This document shows positions 1-7,597 of a stretch of 15,348 bases of DNA, in pieces (the stretch's first letter is position 1; every line of letters starts with the position of its first letter). Origin of the DNA: Clostridiales bacterium UBA7044 (GTDB lineage: Bacteria > Bacillota > Clostridia > Oscillospirales > Oscillospiraceae); the NCBI GenBank assembly GCA_002493965.1, contig DLAP01000015.1, forward strand, positions 1-15,348. Reading direction: 5' to 3'. Both the position numbers and the translations under genes were made by a program. The notes under the pieces are model-generated. The model had not been told where the DNA came from. It did no database searches and saw only the letters and a program-made list of their open reading frames with translations.

Positions 1-1347
1 GTCCAGTCGCTTCTTCGCGTCCTGTACTGCCTGAGATTCCGGGGCAACTTCCAGGCCCTCTTCCACCAGAGAGCTTTGGATAACCTGCCTCTGCTCCTGG
101 CTGTAGGTCTTTTTGTACTGGCTGTTAATATCGTCTCTGACAGCACCCTTTACGGCAATGTTTGTAGCCGCGTCAGCACCCATACCCATGGCGGCGATTT
201 TTACGCCCTCATTGTGGGCTTCTCTGGCCCGGGCCGCGCTTTCCGAATCAGCCCCGGACAGTATGTCCATAATGATCTGGACCGCGTCCTTGGCAAGCTG
301 CACTTTTCCCTGCCCGGCATTTCTCTCATTGGCAATGGAGACCGCCTCCTGGAGAAACTCCTCAAGGCCCTCGCTTTCGATATTAATGCCATACTTTGCT
401 GCCGCCGTTGCAAATCGTGTAAATGCGTTTTTGCCAGCGGTCTTTACCAGCGCATCCTTTACCTTGCTCAACCCACCGGAGCTCAACAGATCTATCCCTT
501 TCCCGGCGAACATGGTTTTAAGGTCAATGATCGTATCCGCCATCTCAATTGCGGAGGAAAGGAAAGCCTCATCGTTGGCGCCCAACCTGGATATCTCTTC
601 CGAATACCCGGCTTCCCTCAGGTTTTTATAAGCGGCACCCTGCATGGTCTTGTAGGAATACACACCGCTTCCCACCGTTGCGCCGGCCTTCCAAGAAACT
701 GGGATTCCGATAAAATTGGCAGCGGTGCTCACACCCACGCCGGCTGCCTGGTATTTTAGCTGGTCAAAAAGCTGGGGCAGGTAATTGGCTTCGCTCTTAC
801 TCAGCCAGGGAAGGGGCCCGTCGTCCCCATAGACTAGCTTGTTGTTATCCGCCACCTCATTCATGAGCTGGTCAATAGTCTCTGCCTTCCGCCGGTTTTC
901 CTCCGTTGGATTCTCCAGGTATTCGTTCCAGGCCAGGGCACTGTCCTGGGCCATTCTGCCCATGTCGTAGTTGGCTTTAAAATTTCCCCAGAAGGTGTCC
1001 TTGTATGTTTTCCCGGTGTACTTGTCTACATAGTCCAGCCATTCCTTTTCCGCGAAAATGTCGCCCCCATTGATCATGAAAGAATCCGGATAGGGTTCCC
1101 AAACGTCGCTGCTGCCATACTCCGCAATCTTTTCCCGGGCTTCTTCCAGCCGGTTTGTCTGATTGGTCCATAGGCCCTGCTGCCGCACCGTTTGCGTTCC
1201 CGAAGAGGAGGTCGGAGACCGCCGCTGGTCGGCGATCTCCTTTTTCCTTGTTCTTACGGATTGACGGTTCCGCTGATAGTCAGTTTCCTGCTCCTGGGCC
1301 CGTTTTCGCTTATTCTCCGCCACAATCTGGCTTGTCGTTTTTGCCAT
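1..1347 (-). CDS. Phage-type polyvalent (virion-associated) large protein, N-terminal part; runs off the left edge
   Basis: An uninterrupted minus-strand frame runs from an ATG at 1347 to base 1 (449 codons, no stop), so the gene is partial. The start has a good site (AAGGGAG, about 5 nt upstream). Residues 1-75 are charged and rich in Lys, Arg, Gln and Ser. Residues 198-232 form a Gly/Ala-rich hydrophobic stretch. It is followed by AYKNLREAGYSEEISR (239-254) and, after a mixed helical part, ESEGLEEFLQEA (324-335). The order Gly-rich stretch, 'AY..L.E.GY', then 'SEGLEE.LQE' is what I associate with large polyvalent proteins of Firmicutes phages and prophages, thought to be packaged in the virion. 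The assignment rests on remembered family patterns, not a search. C-terminal effector domains, if any, lie outside the window. A conjugative-element protein is the main alternative. Confidence 0.6.
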   Translation of the reverse strand, partial: MAKTTSQIVAENKRKRAQEQETDYQRNRQSVRTRKKEIADQRRSPTSSSGTQTVRQQGLWTNQTNRLEEAREKIAEYGSSDVWEPYPDSFMINGGDIFAEKEWLDYVDKYTGKTYKDTFWGNFKANYDMGRMAQDSALAWNEYLENPTEENRRKAETIDQLMNEVADNNKLVYGDDGPLPWLSKSEANYLPQLFDQLKYQAAGVGVSTAANFIGIPVSWKAGATVGSGVYSYKTMQGAAYKNLREAGYSEEISRLGANDEAFLSSAIEMADTIIDLKTMFAGKGIDLLSSGGLSKVKDALVKTAGKNAFTRFATAAAKYGINIESEGLEEFLQEAVSIANERNAGQGKVQLAKDAVQIIMDILSGADSESAARAREAHNEGVKIAAMGMGADAATNIAVKGAVRDDINSQYKKTYSQEQRQVIQSSLVEEGLEVAPESQAVQDAKKRLD

Positions 1348-1359
1348 GGCGCTCCCTTC

Positions 1360-1503
1360 TTACATTGTGCCGTACTTGGTCTTCTTTATTTCCTTCTCCC
1401 GCGCAGCCAGATTTCGATAGTTCTGAATGCCCTGATTGGCCATGTTCTGCAGCTTCTTATTGCTCCATCCCTGGTATTTCTCTGTTCTTCCCCATCCTAC
1501 CAT
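1360..1503 (-). CDS. Small hypothetical protein (47 aa) upstream of the phage-type gene
   Basis: The reading frame starts at the ATG at 1503, preceded by AGGGAGGG about 6 nt away, and stops with TAA at 1360-1362. An earlier in-frame ATG at 1569 lies inside a terminator hairpin and has no ribosome site, so it was rejected. The product begins MVGWGRTEKYQGW and is basic (many Lys, Arg and Gln), with no signal peptide or membrane segment. Only 12 nt separate its stop from the start of the large phage-type gene, so the two are probably co-translated. I do not recognise the family. Small basic proteins like this are common next to phage structural genes. Confidence 0.6.
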   Translation of the reverse strand: MVGWGRTEKYQGWSNKKLQNMANQGIQNYRNLAAREKEIKKTKYGTM

Positions 1504-1553
1504 GAAACCCTCCCTGTCGGGTAAGGCCCCCCTCCGCTGCGGGAAAAGGGTAT

Positions 1554-1586
1554 AAAAAAAAAGAGCCAACCAAAAAAGGTTGGTTC
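1554..1586 (-). terminator. Rho-independent terminator of the mal operon
   Basis: Read on the minus strand, GAACCAACC, a T6 loop and GGTTGGCTC form a 9-bp stem with one A-C mismatch, followed immediately by nine T residues (1554-1562). It lies 50 nt after the malQ stop codon and would end the malEFG-lacI-malQ transcript. Confidence 0.85.
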
Positions 1587-1592
1587 AGACCG

Positions 1593-1626
1593 CCGCAAGG
1601 GCCCAGCTTACGCGGGACCCTTGCGG
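1593..1626. repeat. Second hairpin behind malQ
   Basis: CCGCAAGGG (1593-1601) and CCCTTGCGG (1618-1626) are perfect 9-bp arms around a 16-nt loop, 10 nt from the malQ stop. No T-run follows, so it is not a terminator alone. It may protect the 3' end of the mRNA or assist the terminator next to it. Confidence 0.55.
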
Positions 1627-1635
1627 AAACAGCTT

Positions 1636-3117
1636 TTATTTGGACGGCACGCGGCCGTATCGCTTGGTAACATCATAGAGCTTCTTTTGAAGATGCCGGC
1701 TGGCAAACCCCTTTTTTGCCCGCCAGGTCCAGTTGTCCGGGGACACCGAGCCGGGCAGATTCATCCGACCTTCCTTTCCAAGGCCCAGATAGTCCTGCAT
1801 CTGGGCGATGAACAGCTCCGATACGGAGCCCATGCCGCCCCGGATCACGCCCCAGTTATAGCCCTCCCACCGGTTTAGACCCAAGTAGGCTTTGGCATAG
1901 GCCACATCCCTGGGGGCTGCCTCCCGGAACCACTGCTTTAAGGTAAGGTTGTCGTGGGTGCCGGTGTAGCAGACGGAGTCCACCGGGTACAGGTGGGGCA
2001 GATAGTCGCTTTCCTCCCGGGAGTCAAAGGCAAATTCCAGCACCTTCATGCCGGGGTAGCCGGACTCAATCTGAAGCTGCCGTACCTCCGGCGTAACGAA
2101 GCCCAAATCCTCCGCAATGAAAGCCAGCTCCGGAAACTCCCTGTGGACCATATGGAAGAAGTCCATGCCCGGACCTTTCTCCCAGGTGCCGTTTCGGGCG
2201 GTCTTGTCCCCGTAGGGCACGGCCCAGTAGCTTTCAAAGCCCCGGAAGTGATCGATGCGAATCATGTCATAAAGCTTCGCGGCCTGTCTTAAGCGGCGGA
2301 TCCACCAGCCGTAGCCAGTATCTGCCAGTTTTTCCCAGTTGTAAAGGGGATTTCCCCACAGCTGGCCATCTGCCGTAAAGCCATCCGGAGGGCAACCCGC
2401 CACCTTCACCGGACGGCGGTTTTCATCCAGCTGGAATAGCTCCGGATTTGCCCACACGTCCGCGGAATCCAGGGGGACATAGATGGGAACGTCACCAATA
2501 ATGCGGATTCCCTTTTTATTGGCATAGGCCCGAAGATCGTTCCACTGTATGGAGAAGCGGTATTGCAGGAATTTATGGAGGCGGATAGTCTCGTCCAGAG
2601 TCTCCCGCTGCTCTGCCAGGGCAGTTTCCTCCCGAAGCCGGGGTCCCTCCGGCCAGTCCAGCCAGCTTAAGTCCCCGTAGCGCTCCTTCAGCGCCATAAA
2701 CAGGGCATAGTCCTCCAGCCAGTCTTCATTTTCCTTCACGAAGCTTTGGTACCCTTCATCCGGGGTAAAGCGCCGGAAGGCCAGCTTCAGCACCTCCGTC
2801 CGATATCGGTACATGGCGCCAAAATCCACCCGCCCGGGATTGCTGCCCCAGGGGATGTCCTTCAGCTCCGCTTTTTTCAGCAGCCCCTCCTTCACCAGCA
2901 GGTCCAGGTCGACGAGGTAGTGGTTCCCGGCACAGGAGGAGAGGGCCTGGTAGGGGGAGTCCCCGAAGCCTGTGGGGCTCAGGGGCAGGATCTGCCAGCA
3001 GCTTTGCCCAGCCTCCTGAAGGAAGTCCACAAATTTATAGGCTTCCTTTCCCATGGTGCCAATACCGTAGCGCCCCGGCAGAGAGGTAATATGCATAAGG
3101 ATGCCGCTTTGTCTCAT
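1636..3117 (-). CDS. malQ: 4-alpha-glucanotransferase (amylomaltase, GH77)
   Basis: Cytoplasmic enzyme that transfers glucan chains between malto-oligosaccharides, releasing glucose and longer chains for further breakdown. The 493-aa product matches the short amylomaltase form. It opens MRQSGILMHITSLPG, typical of the family. The three catalytic carboxylates are visible: Asp289 in RIDHFRG (nucleophile), Glu336 in AEDLG (acid/base) and Asp389 in GTHDN. An upstream in-frame ATG at 3234 would add 39 residues overlapping lacI. I chose 3117 because AAAGGAG lies just upstream and the protein then starts with the family motif. It follows lacI by 40 nt with no terminator between, so it is the last gene of the operon and would be co-repressed with the transporter genes. 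Confidence 0.95.
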   Translation of the reverse strand: MRQSGILMHITSLPGRYGIGTMGKEAYKFVDFLQEAGQSCWQILPLSPTGFGDSPYQALSSCAGNHYLVDLDLLVKEGLLKKAELKDIPWGSNPGRVDFGAMYRYRTEVLKLAFRRFTPDEGYQSFVKENEDWLEDYALFMALKERYGDLSWLDWPEGPRLREETALAEQRETLDETIRLHKFLQYRFSIQWNDLRAYANKKGIRIIGDVPIYVPLDSADVWANPELFQLDENRRPVKVAGCPPDGFTADGQLWGNPLYNWEKLADTGYGWWIRRLRQAAKLYDMIRIDHFRGFESYWAVPYGDKTARNGTWEKGPGMDFFHMVHREFPELAFIAEDLGFVTPEVRQLQIESGYPGMKVLEFAFDSREESDYLPHLYPVDSVCYTGTHDNLTLKQWFREAAPRDVAYAKAYLGLNRWEGYNWGVIRGGMGSVSELFIAQMQDYLGLGKEGRMNLPGSVSPDNWTWRAKKGFASRHLQKKLYDVTKRYGRVPSK

Positions 3118-3157
3118 AGAATACACTCCTTTTGAAACACGCCTATGGTTCCCGGGA

Positions 3158-4162
3158 TCAAAGCGTCCGGACGCTCTCCCGCTGTAGTACAGTGAAGGGA
3201 ATCTTCTCGTGGACCGCCTTTGCCCCGTCCTCAATGCCGCTTAGCAGAAGGTCCACAGAGCGACCGGCCAGGCGCTCGGCGGACTGCTCCACGGTAGACA
3301 GCTGGGGCACCAGATATTCGTCCAGAGGCAGGCCGTCCACGCCCATCACGGACACATCCTCCGGTACCCGAAGACCCGCGTCCCAGAGAGCCCGGATGGC
3401 CCCGATGGCCATAACATCCGCCACGGCGAAGAGGGCGGTAAACTGGCAGCCCTTTTCCAGCAGGGTTTTCGTGGCCTGGTAGCTATCCTGATAGGAGTAT
3501 CGGACGCCCTGATAGTCCCGCTCCGGGTCAAAGGCCAGCCCATGAGCCTGGAAGGCTTCCATACAGCCCTCAAACCGCTGGCGGCTGGTATCGGAAATGC
3601 TGCGGTTGCCGCCGATGATGGCAATGTGGCGATGGCCCAGGGCGATCAGCCGATCCAGTGCCTGACGGGCTGCCTCCCGGTCGTCGGTGGACACGCTGGA
3701 CAGGTTGTCAAAACACAGCTGGGACCCGTCGCCAGTGACCAGGACGCAGGGGATGTCGATCCGGTGGAAGTCCTGGAGGAAATTCCGGTTGTTGCCGCCC
3801 AGGAACAGGATCCCCAGGGGCTTCTTTTCCAGGCAGAGCTGGACGGCCCGGGTCACCTCATTGCCGTCCTCGTCCATATAGTCTACCACAAGCTGGTAGC
3901 GGGTGGCAGCAATCCGGGTCTGAATGGTTTCCACAATTTTCCCGAAGAGTTCATTCCGGATGCCCTTGACGATTACCAGAATGGTGGTGGAATGCTGCTG
4001 CTTGAGCTGCTTAGCGTTGACGTTGAGCTGGAAGCCGCTTTCAGCGGCAGCCTGTAAGATAGCAGCTCTTGCTTTATCGCTTACATTGGGGTGATCGTTC
4101 AGCGCCCGGGACACAGTCCCAACGGCGTAGCCAGTTTTAGCGGCCAAATCCTTAATGGTCAT
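3158..4162 (-). CDS. LacI-family transcriptional regulator, probable maltose operon repressor
   Basis: The 334-aa product has the standard layout. An N-terminal helix-turn-helix (TIKDLAAKTGYAVGTVSRALN, about residues 2-22, with the hallmark TVSRALN) is followed by a hinge helix around 48-58 (NAKQLKQ) and a periplasmic-binding-protein-like effector domain from about residue 63. The start at 4162 has GAGGA about 8 nt upstream and gives the canonical short lead to the HTH. It sits inside the mal operon between malG and malQ, so it is probably autoregulated through the palindrome at 7568-7590 at the head of the operon. The inducer is likely maltose or a maltodextrin, inferred only from context. 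It is not CcpA, which is normally encoded alone. MalR-like is the best description. Confidence 0.9.
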   Translation of the reverse strand: MTIKDLAAKTGYAVGTVSRALNDHPNVSDKARAAILQAAAESGFQLNVNAKQLKQQHSTTILVIVKGIRNELFGKIVETIQTRIAATRYQLVVDYMDEDGNEVTRAVQLCLEKKPLGILFLGGNNRNFLQDFHRIDIPCVLVTGDGSQLCFDNLSSVSTDDREAARQALDRLIALGHRHIAIIGGNRSISDTSRQRFEGCMEAFQAHGLAFDPERDYQGVRYSYQDSYQATKTLLEKGCQFTALFAVADVMAIGAIRALWDAGLRVPEDVSVMGVDGLPLDEYLVPQLSTVEQSAERLAGRSVDLLLSGIEDGAKAVHEKIPFTVLQRESVRTL

Positions 4163-4210
4163 GGGTTTTTCCTCTCTAGTTTTACGCGCTTGTTTTTTTT
4201 ATGGAGAAAT

Positions 4211-4232
4211 AGGGGCTTCCGGGGAAGCCCCT
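4211..4232. repeat. Intercistronic hairpin between malG and lacI
   Basis: AGGGGCTTCC (4211-4220) and GGAAGCCCCT (4223-4232) are perfect 10-bp arms with a 2-nt centre. It lies 6 nt behind the malG stop. On the minus strand it is followed by ATTTCTCC, not a U-run, so at most it is a weak terminator or an mRNA-end stabiliser lowering lacI-malQ relative to malEFG. Confidence 0.6.
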
Positions 4233-4238
4233 GCTGAT

Positions 4239-5108
4239 TTAGCCTTTGACTGCGCCGGCAGCCACGCCTTTAATAATGTGCTTCTGGCAGCACAGGTAAA
4301 GAATAATCACAGGGATGATGGCCATGAGGATGATTGCCATTGTGGCGCCCAAATCCACAGTGCCGTAGCTTCCTTTCAAATACTGGATGTGGATGGGAAT
4401 AGTACGGTACTTGGTCCGATCCAACACCAGATAGGGCAGCAGGTAGTCGTTCCAAACCCACATCAGTTCCAAAATGCCCACAGAAACCATAGTGGGCTTC
4501 AGCATGGGAAATACCACGCTGAAATAGGTGCGAATAGGCCCACAGCCATCAATAGCCGCGGCTTCCTCAATGTCCAGAGGGATGCTCTTGACAAACCCCA
4601 CGAACATGAATACCGCAAGTCCCGCACCGAAGCCCAGATAAATCACAGGAATCGTCCAAGGGGTGTTCAGATAGAGGTTGTGAGCAGTCCTCGACAGGGT
4701 GAACATCACCATCTGAAAGGGGACCACCTGCGAGAACACACACAGATAATACATACCCCGGCACAGGGGAGAATCTACCCGGGAGATATACCAGGCAGCC
4801 ATAGAGGTCAGCATCAGGATCAGAGCCGTGGACAGCACCGTGATGACCACACTATACAGAGCAGACTTCCAGAAAGGATATCCGCCGAAGGTCATACCCT
4901 CCATAAAGTTAGCGAACCCGGCCCAGCTCTGAGCACTGGGCATAGCAAAAGTTTCCGTCTTGACAAAGGTATTTTGTTTAAAGGAGTTCACCAGTACCAT
5001 GAACATGGGGAACACATAAACCAGGGACAGGAGGGTGAAAAACACCGTCAGAACCGTCTTACGGATTTTTTCAGCCCGAAAGGCACTTTCTTTCAAATCG
5101 TTTTTCAT
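4239..5108 (-). CDS. malG: Carbohydrate ABC transporter permease, MalG type
   Basis: Inner-membrane subunit of a CUT1-family sugar importer, pairing with the upstream MalF-type permease. The 289-aa length is typical. Hydrophobic segments occur around residues 19-41, 84-106, 117-137, 152-173 and near the C-terminus. The ATPase-contacting EAA loop is clear: EEAAAIDG at 181-188, continuing to FPMLKP. The start codon ATG at 5108 shares one base with the malF stop (TAATG), with AAGGAGG just upstream, so the two are translationally coupled. No cognate ATPase lies in the window, which is normal in Firmicutes where one MsmX-type ATPase serves several importers. The symbol is given by role and context; the exact sugar is not proven. 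Confidence 0.9.
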   Translation of the reverse strand: MKNDLKESAFRAEKIRKTVLTVFFTLLSLVYVFPMFMVLVNSFKQNTFVKTETFAMPSAQSWAGFANFMEGMTFGGYPFWKSALYSVVITVLSTALILMLTSMAAWYISRVDSPLCRGMYYLCVFSQVVPFQMVMFTLSRTAHNLYLNTPWTIPVIYLGFGAGLAVFMFVGFVKSIPLDIEEAAAIDGCGPIRTYFSVVFPMLKPTMVSVGILELMWVWNDYLLPYLVLDRTKYRTIPIHIQYLKGSYGTVDLGATMAIILMAIIPVIILYLCCQKHIIKGVAAGAVKG

Positions 5109-6019
5109 TACTGCTGAACCTCCTTTTTACGGGTGATCCCGAGCTGCATCAGGCCCAGCGTCGCCACCAGAATGAAGAATAGAACGGCTTTTGCCTGGGC
5201 AGTGCCCCGGGCGTTGACGTTTTGACCATAGAAGGTGTTGTAGATATTCAAAGCCAGCATCTCGGTGGTGTGGACAGAGGTTCCATCGGGATTGATAATG
5301 AAGGGCTGTCCACCGGTAAGAGCCAGGTTCTGGTCAAAAAGTTTAAAGCCGTTGGTCAGGGACAAGAACGTACAGATAGTGATCGAAGGCATCACGTTTG
5401 GGATTGTCACCTTGAACAATGTCTGCGTCCGGCTGGCACCATCGATTTTGGCAGCCTCCAGCATATCCTCCGGAACGGCCTGAAGTCCTGCGATGTAAAT
5501 AATCATCATATATCCGATCTGCTGCCAGCACATCAGAATAATCAGTCCCCAGAACCCCCAGGTTTTGTCAGTCAGAATGGACTTGCCATAAGCGCCCAGA
5601 ACGCCATCAAAAATCATGCTCCAAATATAGCCCAAAACAATGCCGCCAATCAGGTTGGGCATAAAGAAGACTGTGCGGAACAGATTCGCGCCCTTAATTT
5701 TCTGGGTCAGGAAATAGGCGATAATAAACGCCAGTACATTGATGAGCACCAGCGACACCACAGCGTAGCCAGCCGTATAAACGAAAGAGTACCGAAAACT
5801 TCCGTCAGCGAATGCTTTCACATAGTTGGTAAGTCCCACCCATGTCCACTTGCTGGTTGTCTTAAACGAGGTAAAGGACAGGAACATACCATGCAGGAAA
5901 GGCCAAACAAAACCGATACAGAATGCAGCCATGGTGGGCAGCAGGAACACCGGGAACCATTTTTGGATGGACCGGCTGAGATTACTGCCCCGCCGCACGG
6001 TCCCACTTTTTTTCTTCAT
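5108..6019 (-). CDS. malF: Carbohydrate ABC transporter permease, MalF type
   Basis: First permease of the CUT1 sugar importer, 303 aa from the chosen start. A basic N-terminus (MKKKSGTVRRG) leads into membrane segments near residues 22-49, 80-105, 113-138, 157-178 and the C-terminal part. The EAA loop reads LEAAKIDGASRTQ (187-199). A longer frame back to 6085 is open, but the ATG at 6019 has GGGGAG 8 nt upstream and the usual MalF-like N-terminus, so I take it as the start. The protein lacks the large extra periplasmic loop of E. coli MalF and looks like the Gram-positive MalC/MsmF form. It lies 126 nt behind malE, with a strong hairpin in that gap. Confidence 0.9.
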   Translation of the reverse strand: MKKKSGTVRRGSNLSRSIQKWFPVFLLPTMAAFCIGFVWPFLHGMFLSFTSFKTTSKWTWVGLTNYVKAFADGSFRYSFVYTAGYAVVSLVLINVLAFIIAYFLTQKIKGANLFRTVFFMPNLIGGIVLGYIWSMIFDGVLGAYGKSILTDKTWGFWGLIILMCWQQIGYMMIIYIAGLQAVPEDMLEAAKIDGASRTQTLFKVTIPNVMPSITICTFLSLTNGFKLFDQNLALTGGQPFIINPDGTSVHTTEMLALNIYNTFYGQNVNARGTAQAKAVLFFILVATLGLMQLGITRKKEVQQ

Positions 6020-6095
6020 AGATTCACTCCCCAAACTTTTTCCGTCACAGAGAAGACCTCTTGCGGTCCTCGCTGTCATATCCAATAAGCAAAGG

Positions 6096-6121
6096 CCGGG
6101 GCGGACGAACGCCCGCCCCGG
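6096..6121. repeat. malE-malF intercistronic GC-rich hairpin
   Basis: CCGGGGCGG (6096-6104) and CCGCCCCGG (6113-6121) are perfect 9-bp arms with an 8-nt loop, 24 nt behind the malE stop. No U-run follows on the minus strand. A stable hairpin here would protect the malE mRNA 3' end or terminate part of the transcripts, giving more binding protein than permease, as known for other mal operons. Confidence 0.65.
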
Positions 6122-6145
6122 TGCAAGTTGGGTTCAAAATGGGAA

Positions 6146-7516
6146 TTAGCCGTTGATGGCCTGATACTGTGCAGCCCAGCCAGCGATGAAAGCAGTGACG
6201 ACCTGCTCCCAGTTGGCATCGGTGGGATCTGCGTTATAGGTATTCAGAGCGGAGACAGTGGCAGCCCGGTAGGTGTCCACGTTGGGCTGGAAGTTGGTAG
6301 CCCACCACATATTGGCCTTGCCCTGAGCGGAGTACTCGTTGGAGATCGCCAGGAAGGGGTTGGTGGAGGTAGCAGCGCTCTTGTAAGGCATAGCGCCGAA
6401 GGTAGCGACGGCCTTCTCGGAAGCCTCGGGATCGGTGACCAGCCACTTCATGAAGGCGATGGAAGCCTGAATGTCTTCCTCGGAAGCCTCAGCATTGACA
6501 GCCCAGTAGTTCTCGGTGCCGTTGCACAGGCCAACATTCTCTTCGCCCTCAACGCCGGAGTAGTAGGGGATCATGGTCAGGTCTTCAGCCTTCATGCCCT
6601 TCTCCTGCAGGCCGGACCACTCCCAGTTGCCCTGGGGGTAGAACAGAGCCTTGCCCTCAACGAACTCAGCCTGAGCGTCGAAGCCGCCGCCAGCCAGAGT
6701 AGCACGATCGGTAGCAGAGTTGACCACCATCAGATCATACAGGTTACGGAAGTTGTCCATGTAAGCGCCAGTCAGCTCAGCAGGGCAGGACTTCCAGGCG
6801 TCGGGGTTGTCCACGGACTCGTAGTAGTATTCCAGGTTGATCATATGGCCGGTGAAACGCCAAGAGGAAGAGCCGTCCATACCGGCGGAAGCAAAGGCGT
6901 CGAAGCCCAGCTCAGCAGCGCGGGCGTGGACATCTTCAGCAACTTCCTTCAGAGTCGCAAAGTTGGTGATGTAATCGCGGGCATAGCCAGCCTTCTCCAG
7001 CAGAGCGGTGTTGACGATGATGCCGTAGCACTCGAAGCAGTAGCCGATGGAGCACAGCTTGCCGTCAGCGTCGTAGAGCATATAGGAATCGGTGTTCAGC
7101 TCATTGGCAATGTCGGTGCCAGTCAGATCCAGGCAGTAGTCACCCCAAGTGTCCACAGCGGCGGAGTTGCCAACGACAAAGATGGTGGGAGCAGCTTTGC
7201 CCTTGTCCATCTCAGCGGTGAGGGTTTCATTGTAGGTGCCGGAAGCGGCGGTCTCGACCTTGACCTCAACGCCGGTCTTCTCGGTGTACATAGCGGCCAG
7301 TTCCTTCAGAGCCTCATCGGATTCGGGCTTGAAGTTCAGCCAATAAACAGAACCGGTAGCAGCGGGAGCCTCAGTCTCAGCGGGAGCCTCAGCAGCAGCC
7401 TTCGTCTCGGCAGGGGCAGCGGGAGCCTGGGTCTCAGCGGGAGCGGAATTGCCGCCGCAGGCAGCAAGGCCCAGAACCATGACCACAGCCAACAGCATAG
7501 CGATTAGCTTCTTCAT
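6146..7516 (-). CDS. malE: Sugar ABC transporter substrate-binding lipoprotein, MalE type
   Basis: Extracellular binding protein anchored in the membrane, delivering sugar to MalF/MalG. The 456-aa product has a lipoprotein signal (MKKLIAMLLAVVMVLG) with lipobox LAAC, lipidated Cys20. A flexible Ala/Pro/Glu linker follows (about 23-54), then the mature family-1 solute-binding domain from SVYWLNFKPE. The ATG at 7516 has a perfect AGGAGG 7 nt upstream. The frame stays open 25 codons further to 7591, but that start would lie in the operator and destroy the signal peptide. It is the first gene of the operon, with promoter and operator directly upstream. The ligand is assigned as maltose/maltodextrin only because lacI and malQ share the operon. 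Confidence 0.9.
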   Translation of the reverse strand: MKKLIAMLLAVVMVLGLAACGGNSAPAETQAPAAPAETKAAAEAPAETEAPAATGSVYWLNFKPESDEALKELAAMYTEKTGVEVKVETAASGTYNETLTAEMDKGKAAPTIFVVGNSAAVDTWGDYCLDLTGTDIANELNTDSYMLYDADGKLCSIGYCFECYGIIVNTALLEKAGYARDYITNFATLKEVAEDVHARAAELGFDAFASAGMDGSSSWRFTGHMINLEYYYESVDNPDAWKSCPAELTGAYMDNFRNLYDLMVVNSATDRATLAGGGFDAQAEFVEGKALFYPQGNWEWSGLQEKGMKAEDLTMIPYYSGVEGEENVGLCNGTENYWAVNAEASEEDIQASIAFMKWLVTDPEASEKAVATFGAMPYKSAATSTNPFLAISNEYSAQGKANMWWATNFQPNVDTYRAATVSALNTYNADPTDANWEQVVTAFIAGWAAQYQAING

Positions 7517-7567
7517 TGTTTTTCCTCCTAAGTTTTTGAATCCGGCAGTTGTCGGATTTATGTATTG

Positions 7568-7590
7568 TGGAAACGATTCCATCGTTTCCA
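7568..7590. promoter_or_regulatory. LacI-family operator at the mal operon start point
   Basis: A perfect inverted repeat: TGGAAACGAT (7568-7577), spacer TCC, ATCGTTTCCA (7581-7590). It begins at the predicted transcription start, so a bound repressor would block initiation or clearance. The left 14 nt, TGGAAACGATTCCA, also fit the CcpA cre pattern TGNAANCGNWNNCW. The site could therefore serve the operon's LacI-family regulator, CcpA, or both. Confidence 0.8.
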
Positions 7591-7597
7591 TGGCAAT

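Noticed and set aside
76..759. Plus-strand frames opposite the phage-type gene
   Set aside because: The minus frame is open over the full 1347 bases with a good start, and its product has phage-type motifs.
1504..1560. TATACC as -10 box for the phage-type genes
   Set aside because: No -35 at the right distance, and it overlaps the U-run of the mal terminator.
4163..4238. Separate promoter for lacI-malQ
   Set aside because: No pair of -35/-10 boxes with suitable spacing is visible on the minus strand, so transcription from the malE promoter is assumed.
4155..6088. Long plus-strand frames opposite malG and malF
   Set aside because: The minus strand encodes typical permeases with EAA loops. 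The plus frames give His/Gln-rich products without motifs or ribosome sites.
6128..7507. 459-codon open frame on the plus strand
   Set aside because: It lies antiparallel to malE, which has a signal peptide, lipobox and ribosome site. The frame is open because of GC-rich codon use; its product is a low-complexity Gly/Ser/Val/His-rich chain with no recognisable family.
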